This document shows, piece after piece, positions 8,095 through 16,571 of a stretch of DNA of 60,096 bases; the stretch's first letter is position 1, and each line of letters opens with the position of its first letter. The position numbers and the translations under genes are program-made. Source of the stretch: DASYAE01 sp036501535 (GTDB lineage: Bacteria; Actinomycetota; Actinomycetes; Streptomycetales; Catenulisporaceae). A model generated the notes under the pieces. It worked only from the letters and a program-made list of their open reading frames with translations. It did not search any database and was not told the origin of the DNA. The DNA lies in NCBI GenBank assembly GCA_036501535.1, contig DASYAE010000263.1:1-60096 (forward strand), given 5' to 3'.

Positions 8095-9045
8095 TCAGGT
8101 CGTGGGCGGGTCGAACAGGGCGCTGACGGACTCGCCGTTGTGGATCCGCCGCATCGCCTCGGCCAGCGCGGGGGCGATGGACAGGATGGTGAGCTTGTCG
8201 GTGCGGTCCTCGACCGGGATCGGCACCGTGTTCGTGCACACGATCTCCAGCACGTCGCGCTGGTCGCTGAGCCGCTTGAGCGCGCCGGAGGCGAACAGGC
8301 CGTGGGTGCAGGCGACCCGGACCGTGTTCGCCTTCAGCTCGCGCAGCCGCTCGAGCAGCTCGAGCACGGTGCTGCCCTTGGCGATCTCGTCGTCGAGCAC
8401 GATGACGTCCCGCCCGGTGACCTCGCCGATCACGGAGCTGATGGAGACCCGGTCCTCGCCGAACCGCTGCTTGGCGCCGGCCGCGACGGGCACGCCGAGC
8501 AGCCGGGCGAAGGCCGCGGCCTCCTTGGCGTTGCCCAGGTCCGGCGAGACGACGACGGCGTTGCGCAGGTCGCGCTCGCGGAAATGGGCGGCCAGTTCGC
8601 GCAGCGCGTGCAGGTGGTCCACCGGGACGCTGAAGAAGCCGTGCACCTGCGGGGAGTGCAGGGTCATCGCCAGCACCCGGGTCGCCCCGGCGGTCACCAG
8701 CAGGTCGGCGACCAGCCGCCCGCCGATGGAGATGCGCGGCGCGTCCTTCTTGTCCGAGCGCGCGTACGAGTAGTGCGGCATGACGACGGTGGTGCGGGCG
8801 GCCGAGGCGCCGCGCGCCGCGTCCAGCATCAGCAGTAGCTCGACCAGGTGCTCCTGGACCGGCTGGACCAGCGGCTGGATCAGGAACACGTCCCGCTCGC
8901 GGCAGTTGGCCTGCAGCTGGACCTCGAGGCAGTCGTTGGCGAACCGGGTCAGCCGCACCGGGCGCAGCGGCACCTTCAGGTGCGCGCAGACCTCGGCGGC
9001 CAGCTCGGGATGGGCGCTGCCGCTGAAGACGGCGATGTCTCGCAC
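8095..9045 (-). CDS. prs: Ribose-phosphate pyrophosphokinase (PRPP synthetase)
   Basis: The enzyme makes 5-phosphoribosyl-1-pyrophosphate from ribose-5-phosphate and ATP for nucleotide, His and Trp synthesis in the cytosol. The 316-residue length is normal. It has the N-terminal lobe (AVFSGSAHPELAAEV), the flexible-loop/ATP region (MPHYSYARSDKKD), the divalent-cation site (VVSPDLGNAKEAAAFARLLG) and the PRPP-binding loop (VIVLDDEIAKGSTVLELL). The GTG start at 9045 lies after GGAG at modest spacing. The SISSVIGEVTGRDVIVLDD region is closer to the accessory actinobacterial PRPP synthetases than to the housekeeping glmU-linked copy, and no glmU is adjacent, so this may be a second copy. That last point is an inference. 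Confidence 0.88.
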   Translation of the reverse strand: MRDIAVFSGSAHPELAAEVCAHLKVPLRPVRLTRFANDCLEVQLQANCRERDVFLIQPLVQPVQEHLVELLLMLDAARGASAARTTVVMPHYSYARSDKKDAPRISIGGRLVADLLVTAGATRVLAMTLHSPQVHGFFSVPVDHLHALRELAAHFRERDLRNAVVVSPDLGNAKEAAAFARLLGVPVAAGAKQRFGEDRVSISSVIGEVTGRDVIVLDDEIAKGSTVLELLERLRELKANTVRVACTHGLFASGALKRLSDQRDVLEIVCTNTVPIPVEDRTDKLTILSIAPALAEAMRRIHNGESVSALFDPPTT

Positions 9046-9065
9046 CGTTCGGCACTCCGTTGGTC

Positions 9066-9091
9066 GCTGTGTTAGTCGGCTGTGTTAGTCG
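9066..9091. repeat. Perfect 13-bp tandem repeat upstream of prs
   Basis: GCTGTGTTAGTCG occurs twice head to tail, followed by a degenerate third unit (GCACGTGTTCGTCG). It begins 21 bases upstream of the prs start codon, in its untranslated leader or promoter. Function unknown; slippage or a regulator's direct-repeat site are both possible. Confidence 0.6.
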
Positions 9092-9254
9092 GCACGTGTT
9101 CGTCGGCTGTGCGGGCCGGGCGTCGGCCGGCACGGCTGATCGGCGCACGGATCCGTTGGCATCCTGCCAGATCCGGTGCCCCGTCAGCATCCCCGGCGGC
9201 CCGGCGCGCCCGGCGAGCCAGAAATCTGTCAGGGCGGGCCGGGCCGGCGCCCGA

Positions 9255-9655
9255 TCAGCTTGCGTGGCCCTGCGGTGGGCTCATCTCGGCGGCTTTCTGC
9301 GTCCAGGACGCCAGGTCTCTGCGCGCGGTAGCCGTACGGGGGTGATCGGCCCCCAACGTGCTCTCCATCACAGGCAGCAGTGCGGCGAGTTCGTCTCGGG
9401 CAGCGGCCGGGTCGCCGTCGTGGCCGATCCAGCGGGCGTGCTCGCGGCGGGCGACCACGGTGCGGGGATGGGCGGGAGGACGTGCAGGAACGCGTCGGTG
9501 TCCAGGAGTCGCATCAGCAGTGCGGCGGGCGCCGCGGGATTGCGGGCCAGCCTCGCCAGCCAGTCCTCCGCGACCCGCCGCCCGGGCGGGTCGGCGGTCA
9601 GGAAGGCGGCCCACTGCCCGTCGGCGGAGCCCGCATCACCGGCCACCGCAGCCAT
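9255..9655 (-). pseudogene. Degraded repeat-protein gene (LRV/HEAT-like start joined to TPR end)
   Basis: From an ATG at 9655 the minus strand codes for MAAVAGDAGSADGQWAAFL and a helical repeat, LARLARNPAAPAALLMRLL, typical of leucine-rich-variant repeat proteins of actinomycetes. Near 9460 the sense changes to another frame reading VVARREHARWIGHDGDPAAA and then a unit ending GADHPRTATARRDLASWTQ, the style of a C-terminal TPR unit that ends at 9255. The two parts belong to different repeat families and frames, so I read this as a shortened remnant. Its ATG abuts the stop of the SDR gene. Confidence 0.5.
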
Positions 9656-10414
9656 CTACAGCCCGCCGCCGGCGCGCAGGTTCTGACCCGTCATCCAGCG
9701 CCCGTCCGGACCGGCCAGGAAGGCGACCACGTCGGCGACCTCGGCCGGCGAGCCGATGCGGCGCAGCGGGGTGACGGCGGCCAGCGCCTCCAACCCCTCC
9801 GGCGCGTTGGTCGCGCGCAGCAGGTCGGTGTCGGTGGCGCCCGGGGAGACCGTGTTCACGGTGATGCCGCGCGCGCCGAGTTCGATGGCTGCGACGTTGG
9901 CGAGCTGCTCGATCGCGCCTTTGCTGGCGGCATACGGCGCGTTGCCGGGAGCGGGGCGCACCGTGTTGATGGTGGAGATGTTGATGATGCGGCCGCCGTC
10001 GCGCATGCTGCGGGCGGCGTGGCGCATGGTCAGGAAGACCGCCTTCGCGTTGACCGCCATGACACGGTCGAAGAGTTCTTCGCCGATCTGCGCGATCGGC
10101 GTGACCGGGAACTCGGGTGCCGCGTTGTTGACCAGGATGTCCAGGCCGCCGAGCTCCTTTTCCGCGTGCTCCATCAGCGCTTCGGCCGCGCCCGGCTCGC
10201 CGAGGTCCGCCTGCGTCGCCCGCACGCTGCCCCCGCTGTCCGCGCAGGCCCTGACGACCTCGGCCGCCGCGTCCGCATTGCTCGCGTAGCTGAACACCAC
10301 GTCTGCGCCGTCGCGCGCGAGCCGCTGCACGATGGCCCGCCCGATGCCCCGCGAGCCGCCGGTGACCACCGCCGCCTTGCCCTTCAGCGGGCCGGTCGCT
10401 TCCCGTTCGGTCAT
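9656..10414 (-). CDS. SDR-family oxidoreductase
   Basis: A 252-residue classical short-chain dehydrogenase. It has the nucleotide-binding TGGSRGIG motif near the N-terminus, the NNA motif (DILVNNAAPEF), and the catalytic YAASK (Tyr-x3-Lys) preceded by the INIST serine segment. The ATG at 10414 follows GGAGG at 10424-10428; an in-frame ATG six codons upstream overlaps that ribosome site and is less likely. It resembles 3-oxoacyl-ACP reductase/glucose dehydrogenase-type SDRs, so the substrate cannot be told. It lies downstream of pobA in the same direction, 74 bases away, and might be a late member of the aromatic operon or independent. Confidence 0.88.
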   Translation of the reverse strand: MTEREATGPLKGKAAVVTGGSRGIGRAIVQRLARDGADVVFSYASNADAAAEVVRACADSGGSVRATQADLGEPGAAEALMEHAEKELGGLDILVNNAAPEFPVTPIAQIGEELFDRVMAVNAKAVFLTMRHAARSMRDGGRIINISTINTVRPAPGNAPYAASKGAIEQLANVAAIELGARGITVNTVSPGATDTDLLRATNAPEGLEALAAVTPLRRIGSPAEVADVVAFLAGPDGRWMTGQNLRAGGGL

Positions 10415-10488
10415 CCCGCGATACCTCCGCATCCGCGTTCGACTGCTCCAGGCGTCGAATCTATCGGGTTCGGGGGCGGCGGCGGGTG

Positions 10489-11664
10489 TCAGCCCACGGG
10501 CATGCCGGTGTAGTTCTCGGCGAGTTCGGCGGCCGCGTGCGGCGACGAGGCGATGCGGTCGAGCTGGGAGAGCTGCAGCCGGGTCTCGAACTCGCTCTGC
10601 TCCGGGTCGACGTGCAGCGTGGTGGTCATGAAGTAGGAGAAGTGCTCGGCCCGCCACACCCGGCGCAGGCACGCCTGCGAGTAGGCGTCCAGCGCGGCGG
10701 CGGAGCCGTGGTGGCAGAGCTCTTCGAAGGCGCGGGCGAGCAGGACCACGTCGGCGACCGCGAGGTTCAGGCCCTTCGCCCCGGTCGGCGGGACGATGTG
10801 GCCGGCGTCGCCAGCCAGCAGCAGCCGGCCCCAACACATCGGCTCGGTGACGCTGCTGCGCATGGGCAGCACGGACTTCTGGGTGATCGGGCCGGGCTCG
10901 AGCCGCCAGTCGCCGTCGACCGCGAAGCGCTCGGCCAGTTCGGCCCAGATCTGCTTGTCGCTCCACGACGCCGGGTCGGTGCCGTTGGGGACCTGCAGGT
11001 AAAGCCGGCTGACGGAGGGCGAGCGCATGCTGTGCAGGGCGAAGCCGCGCGGCGAGTGGGCGTATATCAGCTCCTCGCACGAGGGCGCGACGTCGGCCAG
11101 CACGCCGAGCCACGAGTACGGATATATGCGTTCGTAGGTGTGCTGGACGCCCTCGGGGATCGCGGTGCGCGCGATACCGTAGAAGCCGTCGCAGCCGGCG
11201 ACGTATTCGCACTCGAGGATCTCGTCGCGGCCGTCGCGGGTGAAGTGGACCACCGGCTTGTCGGTGTCGGCCCCGGCGACGGCGCGCGCCTCGGCGCCGA
11301 AGAGCAGCGGCGGGCCGGACTCGAGCTGGAGTGCGATCAGGTCCTTGACGATCTCGGTCTGCGCGTAGATCGTGACCCGCCGCCCGCCGGTCAGGCCGAC
11401 GAAGTCGATCCGGTGCCCGCGCCGGTTCCAGCGCAGCTCCACGCCGTCGTGCGGCAGGCCCTCGCGGTCCAGCCGCGCGCCGGCCCCGCAGCCGCGCAGC
11501 GCGTCCACGGTGGACTGCTCGAGCAGGCCCGCGCGCTGGCGCTGCTCGGCGTAGGCGCGGTCGCGGCTCTCAAGCACCGCGCAGGCGATGCCGGCGTTGT
11601 GCAGCAGCCGGGCGAGCAGCAGGCCCGCGGGTCCGGCGCCGATGATGCCCACCGTGGTGCGCAT
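10489..11664 (-). CDS. pobA: 4-hydroxybenzoate 3-monooxygenase
   Basis: This FAD enzyme hydroxylates 4-hydroxybenzoate to protocatechuate with NAD(P)H and O2, feeding the pca enzymes next to it. The 391 residues contain the FAD motif GIIGAGPAGLLLARLL, the PobA-type segment RAYAEQRQRAGLLEQ, the DG motif GCDGFYG and the GD motif LLLAGDAGHIVPPTGAKGLN. The ATG at 11664 overlaps the stop of pcaL in an ATGA, so translation is coupled. Overall length and motifs fit PobA rather than other flavin hydroxylases. Expression is probably controlled with the pca operon. Confidence 0.93.
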   Translation of the reverse strand: MRTTVGIIGAGPAGLLLARLLHNAGIACAVLESRDRAYAEQRQRAGLLEQSTVDALRGCGAGARLDREGLPHDGVELRWNRRGHRIDFVGLTGGRRVTIYAQTEIVKDLIALQLESGPPLLFGAEARAVAGADTDKPVVHFTRDGRDEILECEYVAGCDGFYGIARTAIPEGVQHTYERIYPYSWLGVLADVAPSCEELIYAHSPRGFALHSMRSPSVSRLYLQVPNGTDPASWSDKQIWAELAERFAVDGDWRLEPGPITQKSVLPMRSSVTEPMCWGRLLLAGDAGHIVPPTGAKGLNLAVADVVLLARAFEELCHHGSAAALDAYSQACLRRVWRAEHFSYFMTTTLHVDPEQSEFETRLQLSQLDRIASSPHAAAELAENYTGMPVG

Positions 11665-12995
11665 CAGAGGCCTTCCTTCTTGGCCGGCTCGGACCGCACC
11701 GTGCGCGCCGGGTCCGTCCGGGCGGTCTCGGGGGCCTCGGCGATCTCGGCGAGCACCCGGCTCGCCACGGCGAAGGCCGCGTTGGCCGCGGGCACGCCGC
11801 AGTAGATCGCGGTCTGCAGCAGCACCTCGCCGATCTCGTCCGGGGTCAGGCCGTTGCGCAGGGCGCCGCGCACGTGCATGGCCAGTTCGTTGAGGTGGCC
11901 GTGCGCGACGAGCGCGGTGAGCGTGATGCAACTGCGGGTGCGGCGGTCCAGGCCCGGGCGGCTCCAGACCTCGCCCCAGGCGTAACGGGTGATCAGATCC
12001 TGGAACGGCGCGGTGAATCCGGTGGTCGCGGCGACGGCGCGGTCCACATGGGCGTCGCCGAGGACGGCGCGGCGCACGGTCATACCGGCGGCGCGCCGGG
12101 CGGCGTCGGCCCCGGTGCTCGGCGCGCCGCCGGCGAAGTGTGGCACGAGCGCGGCGAGCAGCCGGTCGGGCGCCTCGGCCGGGGCGAGGTGGCCGACGCC
12201 GGGCAGTTCGAGCAGCGTGGCGTTCGGAATCCCGTCGACCAGGGCGCGCGCGTGCGCCGGCGGAGTGGCCGGGTCGCCGCGGCCGGCCACGACCAGGGTG
12301 GGCGCGGTGATCCAGGCCAGGTCGGAGCGCAGGTCGAGCTCGGCAAGCGCATCGCAGCAGGCTGCGTATCCGGTCGGGTCGACGGTGCGGTGGGCGGTGA
12401 TCAGCCGGTCGGCGGCGGCGGAGCGGGAGAAGGCCGCGGCGGAGCGTTGGGCGCCCTCGTCGCGCTCGGCCGGGAACCAGCGGGCCCGGGCGGTGTCGGC
12501 CAGCTCGCCGATCGCTCGCGCGCCGCCCTCGCGCACGTCCGCCGCGCGCTTGCGCCAGTTCTCCGGGTCGCCGAACCGGGCCGAGGAGCAGACGACGGCG
12601 AGCGCGGCGATCCGCTCGCCGTGGTGGGCCGCCAGCCACGTGCCGACCGCGCCGCCGAGCGAGTCCCCGGCGCAACCGAAGCGGTCGATGCCGAGCCGGT
12701 CGGCCAGGTCCAGCACCAGCCGGCCGAGGTCGGCCACGGTGGTGGCGCCGGGGCCCGGGTCGGGCAGCAGCGAGGCCGGGCTGCCGCCGTGCCCGGGCAG
12801 GTCCCAGCGCACGACGCGGTGGTCCTGGGCGAGGGCGGGCACCAGTGCGTCCCAGAGCGCGGTGGTCGTGCCGATCGAGGGGCCGAGCAGCAGCGGCGGC
12901 GCGGCGGGGTCGCCGTCCGCGCGGTGGTGCAGGACGGGCCGGCCGGCGGCCGGGCCGGGCGCTGTGGTGCCGGGTTCCGCACTGGAGGGTTCCAC
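11664..12995 (-). CDS. pcaL: Fused 3-oxoadipate enol-lactonase / 4-carboxymuconolactone decarboxylase
   Basis: The 443-residue protein combines PcaD and PcaC, as is common in actinomycetes. The N-terminal alpha/beta hydrolase (about 20-285) hydrolyses 3-oxoadipate enol-lactone; its nucleophile S112 lies in GDSLGG and a late His in GVGHLAP. The C-terminal part (about 300-425) is a carboxymuconolactone decarboxylase domain with ITRYAWGEVWSRPGLDRRTR and HVRGALRNGLTPDEIGEVLL. Together they convert 4-carboxymuconolactone to 3-oxoadipate. GTG at 12995 follows GAGGA. It lies 60 bases after pcaB and overlaps pobA by four bases. Confidence 0.93.
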   Translation of the reverse strand: MEPSSAEPGTTAPGPAAGRPVLHHRADGDPAAPPLLLGPSIGTTTALWDALVPALAQDHRVVRWDLPGHGGSPASLLPDPGPGATTVADLGRLVLDLADRLGIDRFGCAGDSLGGAVGTWLAAHHGERIAALAVVCSSARFGDPENWRKRAADVREGGARAIGELADTARARWFPAERDEGAQRSAAAFSRSAAADRLITAHRTVDPTGYAACCDALAELDLRSDLAWITAPTLVVAGRGDPATPPAHARALVDGIPNATLLELPGVGHLAPAEAPDRLLAALVPHFAGGAPSTGADAARRAAGMTVRRAVLGDAHVDRAVAATTGFTAPFQDLITRYAWGEVWSRPGLDRRTRSCITLTALVAHGHLNELAMHVRGALRNGLTPDEIGEVLLQTAIYCGVPAANAAFAVASRVLAEIAEAPETARTDPARTVRSEPAKKEGL

Positions 12996-13055
12996 AGGGT
13001 GTCCTCGGGCTCGTTCAGGGGTGTGCGGCGGGTGCGGGCTCGGACTCCGGCCGGC

Positions 13056-14477
13056 TTAAGTCTCGGGGACCTGTTTCGCCTCGCGGGCCAGGGCCCGGTC
13101 GGTGAGCGCGCAGGCCGCGCCGAGGTACTCCGACGGGTCGAGCAGCTCGATCAGCTCCTTGCGGTCCACCAGGCCGGTCAGCGCCGAGGCCTCGGCCAGC
13201 ACGTCGCCGAGCTCCACGCTCTGCTCGGCGGCCTCGCGCGAGGCGCGGGCGAGCAGGTCGCGGGCGGCGCGCCGGCCGAGCAGCCGCTCGAGCACGCCGA
13301 TCAGCCGCTCGGAGACGATCAGGCCGCGGGTCGAGTCGAGGTTGGCGCGCATCCGGCCGGGCCTGGCCTCCAACGCCCCGCTCAGCGCGGCCGCCTGCGC
13401 CGCCGCGCCGCCGGCCAGCCGGATCAGGTCCCGGAGGCTCTGCCACTCGGCGTGCCAGGCGCCGGCCGGGCGCTCGTCCTCGGCGACCATGCAGCCGTAG
13501 AGCACCGCCGCGAGCGCGGGGGCCTGCCGGGCCGCCGCGGCGATGGCGGTCGCGCGCACCGGGTTGGCCTTGTGCGGCATGGCCGAAGAGCCCCCGCCGC
13601 CGGTCTCCTCGACCTCGCCGATCTCGGTGCGGCCGAGCACGAGCACGTCGGCGGCCAGCTTGCCGAGCGCGCCGCAGGTCGTGGCCAGCGCGCCGGCCAG
13701 GTCGGCGATCGGGGTGCGCAGCACGTGCCAGGGCATCAGCGGCGCGGCGAGCCCGGTCTCGGCGGCGAAGCGCTCGGCCAGTTCCAGCACGTCCCCGGCG
13801 CCGCGCCGCCCGATGGCGCCGAGGCCGGCCGCGGCGCGGCCGACGCCGCTGCGCGAGCCGCCGGCGAACCCGGCCAGCGTCCCGGCGGCGCCGCCGAGCT
13901 GGGCCGGCAGCACCACGGCGGCCAGCCGGTCGCGGCCGTCGAGCACCAGGTTGCGCCAGCCGGCCGCCTTCAGGCCGAAGGTGACGGGCACCGCGTGCTG
14001 GGTCAGGGTCCGCCCGGCCATCGGCGTGGCGCGGTGCGCGGCGCCCAGCAGGGCCAGCGCGGCGGCGGTGCGGTCGAGGTCGTCCAGGATGATGCGCCGG
14101 GCCCGGCGGGCGACCAGCATGGCCGCGGTGTCCATGATGTCCTGGCTGGTGGCGCCGCGGTGCACGAACGCGGCGGCTTCTTCGGGCACTGCGGCGGCCA
14201 GGTCGGCGGCCAGCGGGATGACCGGATTGCCGCCGGCGCGGGCGCGCAGCGCGAGGTCGCGCGGGTCGTAGAGCTCGGCGCGGGCCACCGCGTCGATGGC
14301 CGCGGCGGCGTGCGCGGGGGCTATGCCGAGCGCGGCCTGGGCCCGGACCAGCGCGGACTCGGCGTCCAGCAGCGCCTGCAGGTAGGCGTTGTCGCCGGTC
14401 GCGTCCTCGACCGGCGAGCCGGCCCGCACCGGGGCGAGCAGGCCGTAGTCGGCGGCGCCGTCCTCAACGGAAGTCAA
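13056..14477 (-). CDS. pcaB: 3-carboxy-cis,cis-muconate cycloisomerase
   Basis: A member of the fumarase/aspartase superfamily that lactonises 3-carboxymuconate to 4-carboxymuconolactone. The 473 residues include the RGATSQDIMDTA segment and the superfamily signature GGSSAMPHKANPVRA. The start is the TTG at 14477, which overlaps the end of pcaG (stop at 14464) by 14 bases; no better start exists before the conserved YGLLAPV region. Order pcaH-pcaG-pcaB-pcaL is the standard actinomycete arrangement. The C-terminal ~100 residues are typical of PcaB, with no sign of truncation. Confidence 0.92.
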   Translation of the reverse strand: MTSVEDGAADYGLLAPVRAGSPVEDATGDNAYLQALLDAESALVRAQAALGIAPAHAAAAIDAVARAELYDPRDLALRARAGGNPVIPLAADLAAAVPEEAAAFVHRGATSQDIMDTAAMLVARRARRIILDDLDRTAAALALLGAAHRATPMAGRTLTQHAVPVTFGLKAAGWRNLVLDGRDRLAAVVLPAQLGGAAGTLAGFAGGSRSGVGRAAAGLGAIGRRGAGDVLELAERFAAETGLAAPLMPWHVLRTPIADLAGALATTCGALGKLAADVLVLGRTEIGEVEETGGGGSSAMPHKANPVRATAIAAAARQAPALAAVLYGCMVAEDERPAGAWHAEWQSLRDLIRLAGGAAAQAAALSGALEARPGRMRANLDSTRGLIVSERLIGVLERLLGRRAARDLLARASREAAEQSVELGDVLAEASALTGLVDRKELIELLDPSEYLGAACALTDRALAREAKQVPET

Positions 14478-15084
14478 GGAAGACCGTCTCCTCGGCCGCG
14501 CCGCCCTGCAGCGTGACATCGAACCGGTATACGCCGCCGCGTAGGCCCTCTGTGCCCTCTGTGCCTGCGGCGCCATCGTCCTGGCGGGTGGCGAGCAGCG
14601 TGGCGCGCCGCTCGGGCGGGAGCGAGGCGAGCAGCGGATCGTCTGGGCTCGGCGCGAGATAAGCACGCGTGTAGAGGTGATGCAGCAGGCCGCGGGCGAA
14701 GACGCACACGGACAGGTATGGCGCGTCGGGCGGCGGGGGCAGGGTTCGCAGGGCCCAGTGGCCGTCGCCGTCGGTGGCGACGCGGCCGAAGCCGGTGAAC
14801 CCGACGCCGTCGCGGCCGAGCAGCCGGCCGTTCGAGGGGTCGGTGCGCAGCGATCCGGGGGCGCCGGCGCGGGAGCCGTCCGGTGCGGCCTGCCAGAACT
14901 CCAGCAGGGCGTCCGGGATCGGCAGGCCGGCGCCGTCGAATACGTACCCGTGCACGGTGACCGTCGCCGGGTGCCCGGCCGGGGCGACCTCGCCGCCGCC
15001 GGGGAACGGCATCGAGTAGCCGAAGAACGGGCCGACGGTCTGCGACGGCGTCGGGTCCAGCAGCCCGCCGGGCTCGGCGCTCAC
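14464..15084 (-). CDS. pcaG: Protocatechuate 3,4-dioxygenase alpha subunit
   Basis: With PcaH it forms the iron(III) intradiol dioxygenase that opens protocatechuate to 3-carboxy-cis,cis-muconate. The 206-residue length is usual. It begins with the conserved TPSQTVGPFFGYSM segment and has the intradiol core (VHGYVFDGAGLPIPDALLEFWQA), without the full set of metal ligands, as expected for the alpha chain. Its GTG start overlaps the pcaH stop as GTGA (15084-15081), indicating coupled translation and equal subunit supply. Confidence 0.93.
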   Translation of the reverse strand: MSAEPGGLLDPTPSQTVGPFFGYSMPFPGGGEVAPAGHPATVTVHGYVFDGAGLPIPDALLEFWQAAPDGSRAGAPGSLRTDPSNGRLLGRDGVGFTGFGRVATDGDGHWALRTLPPPPDAPYLSVCVFARGLLHHLYTRAYLAPSPDDPLLASLPPERRATLLATRQDDGAAGTEGTEGLRGGVYRFDVTLQGGAAEETVFLDFR

Positions 15085-15914
15085 CGCCCCTCCTCCCGCC
15101 AGGTGGCCGCGGGCCCGTCGAGCACGATGTCGAAGCGGTAGCCGAGCGACCATTCGAATACTGACAGATCGTGGTCGTAGACGGCTATCAGTCGTTCGCG
15201 CGCGGCCGGGTCGGTCACCGACTGGAAGATCGGGTCGTGCCGGAAGAGCGGGTCGCCGGGGAAGTACATCTGCGTCACCAGCCGCTGGGTGAAGGCCGTG
15301 CCGAACAGGGAGAAGTGGATGTGCGCCGGGCGCCAGGCGTTCAGGTGGTTGCCCCAGGGGTAGGGGCCGGGCTTGATCGTGGTGAAGCGGTAGAGGCCCT
15401 CGCCGTCGGTGAGCGCGCGGCCGGCGCCGGTGAAGTTCGGGTCGAGCGGCGCGGGGTGCTGCTCGCGCCGGTGCACGTACCGGCCGGCGGCGTTGGCCTG
15501 CCATATCTCGACCAGCTGGCCGCGCACCGGGCGCCCGTCCCGGTCCAGCACCCGGCCGGTGACGGTGATGCGCTCGCCGATCGGCTCGCCGGGGTGCTGC
15601 CGGGTCAGGTCGGCGTCGAGCGCTGCGACGTCGGCGGCGCCGAAGACCGGGCCGGTCAGCTCGACCGCCTCCGGGTCCTTGACGACGACCAGCGGGTTCT
15701 TCGGGTGGCGCAGGACGCTGCTGCGGTAGGGCGGGTAGTCGCGCGGCGGATGGCCGGCCGCGCCGGCCGGCGCGGCGTGCGCCGCCGGGAAGGAGGCGAT
15801 CTCGGCGCTTATCTGGGCCTGGGTGATCGGGCCGCGCGCGGGCGCCGCGGCCGCTGCGGCACTCGTCTGAGCTGCGGCGCCCACGTTGTCTCGGCTCACC
15901 TTGTCTGCGCTCAT
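15081..15914 (-). CDS. pcaH: Protocatechuate 3,4-dioxygenase beta subunit (catalytic)
   Basis: The iron-binding subunit of the ring-cleaving dioxygenase. The four Fe(III) ligands can be seen: Y146 (GRYVHRR), Y185 (KPGPYPWGNH), H198 and H200 (WRPAHIHFSL). The 277 residues are somewhat longer than many PcaH because of an Ala-rich N-terminal stretch (residues 12-27), probably disordered. Start ATG 15914 follows GGGAGACG at rather long spacing. It sits 15 bases downstream of pcaJ; pcaF, which often lies in this position, is absent. Confidence 0.94.
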   Translation of the reverse strand: MSADKVSRDNVGAAAQTSAAAAAAPARGPITQAQISAEIASFPAAHAAPAGAAGHPPRDYPPYRSSVLRHPKNPLVVVKDPEAVELTGPVFGAADVAALDADLTRQHPGEPIGERITVTGRVLDRDGRPVRGQLVEIWQANAAGRYVHRREQHPAPLDPNFTGAGRALTDGEGLYRFTTIKPGPYPWGNHLNAWRPAHIHFSLFGTAFTQRLVTQMYFPGDPLFRHDPIFQSVTDPAARERLIAVYDHDLSVFEWSLGYRFDIVLDGPAATWREEGR

Positions 15915-15929
15915 CTGCGTTTCGTCTCC

Positions 15930-16571
15930 CTACCGCGCGAGCCCTTCAAACACCGGCGCGCCCGTCCGCGCGCGCAGCTCGTCGGCGCCGACCCCCGGGG
16001 CCGTCTCGACCAGCGCGAGCCCGTACGGCGTGACGTCGAGCACACCGAGGTCGGTGATGATGCGGTGCACGCAGCGCCGCCCGGTCAGCGGCAGTGTGCA
16101 CGCGGGCAAAATCTTCGCAGCGCCGTCCTTCGTGGTGTGCTCCATCAGGGCGATGACCCGGCGGGCGCCGTGCACCAGGTCCATCGCGCCGCCCATGCCC
16201 TTGACCATCTTGCCGGGCACGGCCCAGTTGGCCAGGTCGCCCTCGGCGGAGACCTGCATCGCGCCGAGCACGGCGGCGTCGATGTGGCCGCCGCGGATCA
16301 TGCCGAAGGACAGCGAGGAGTCGAAGAACGCCGCGCCCGGCAGCACCGTGACGGTCTCCTTGCCGGCGTTGATCAGGTCCGGGTCGATGCCGTCCGCGGT
16401 CGGGTACGGCCCGACGCCCAGCACGCCGTTCTCCGAGTGCAGCACCACGTCCACGCCGGGCGGCAGGTGGTTGGGGATGAGCGTGGGCAGGCCGATGCCG
16501 AGGTTGACGTACGAGCCGTCGGCCAGCTCGGCCGCGGCGCGGGCGGCCATCTGGTCCCGGGTCCAGGCCAT
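15930..16571 (-). CDS. pcaJ: 3-oxoadipate CoA-transferase subunit B
   Basis: The B subunit of the succinyl-CoA:3-oxoadipate CoA-transferase, 213 residues. It contains the catalytic glutamate E47 in HSENGVLGVGP and the family's YVNLGIGLPT and GGAMDLVHGARRVI segments. The ATG at 16571 overlaps the pcaI stop as ATGA. The transferred product, 3-oxoadipyl-CoA, needs thiolase PcaF for the last step, and no dedicated copy is present in this cluster. Confidence 0.92.
   Translation of the reverse strand: MAWTRDQMAARAAAELADGSYVNLGIGLPTLIPNHLPPGVDVVLHSENGVLGVGPYPTADGIDPDLINAGKETVTVLPGAAFFDSSLSFGMIRGGHIDAAVLGAMQVSAEGDLANWAVPGKMVKGMGGAMDLVHGARRVIALMEHTTKDGAAKILPACTLPLTGRRCVHRIITDLGVLDVTPYGLALVETAPGVGADELRARTGAPVFEGLAR

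Noticed and set aside
11874..14516. A long plus-strand frame across pcaB and pcaL
   Set aside because: It is a shadow of the minus-strand pca genes, which carry clear family motifs.
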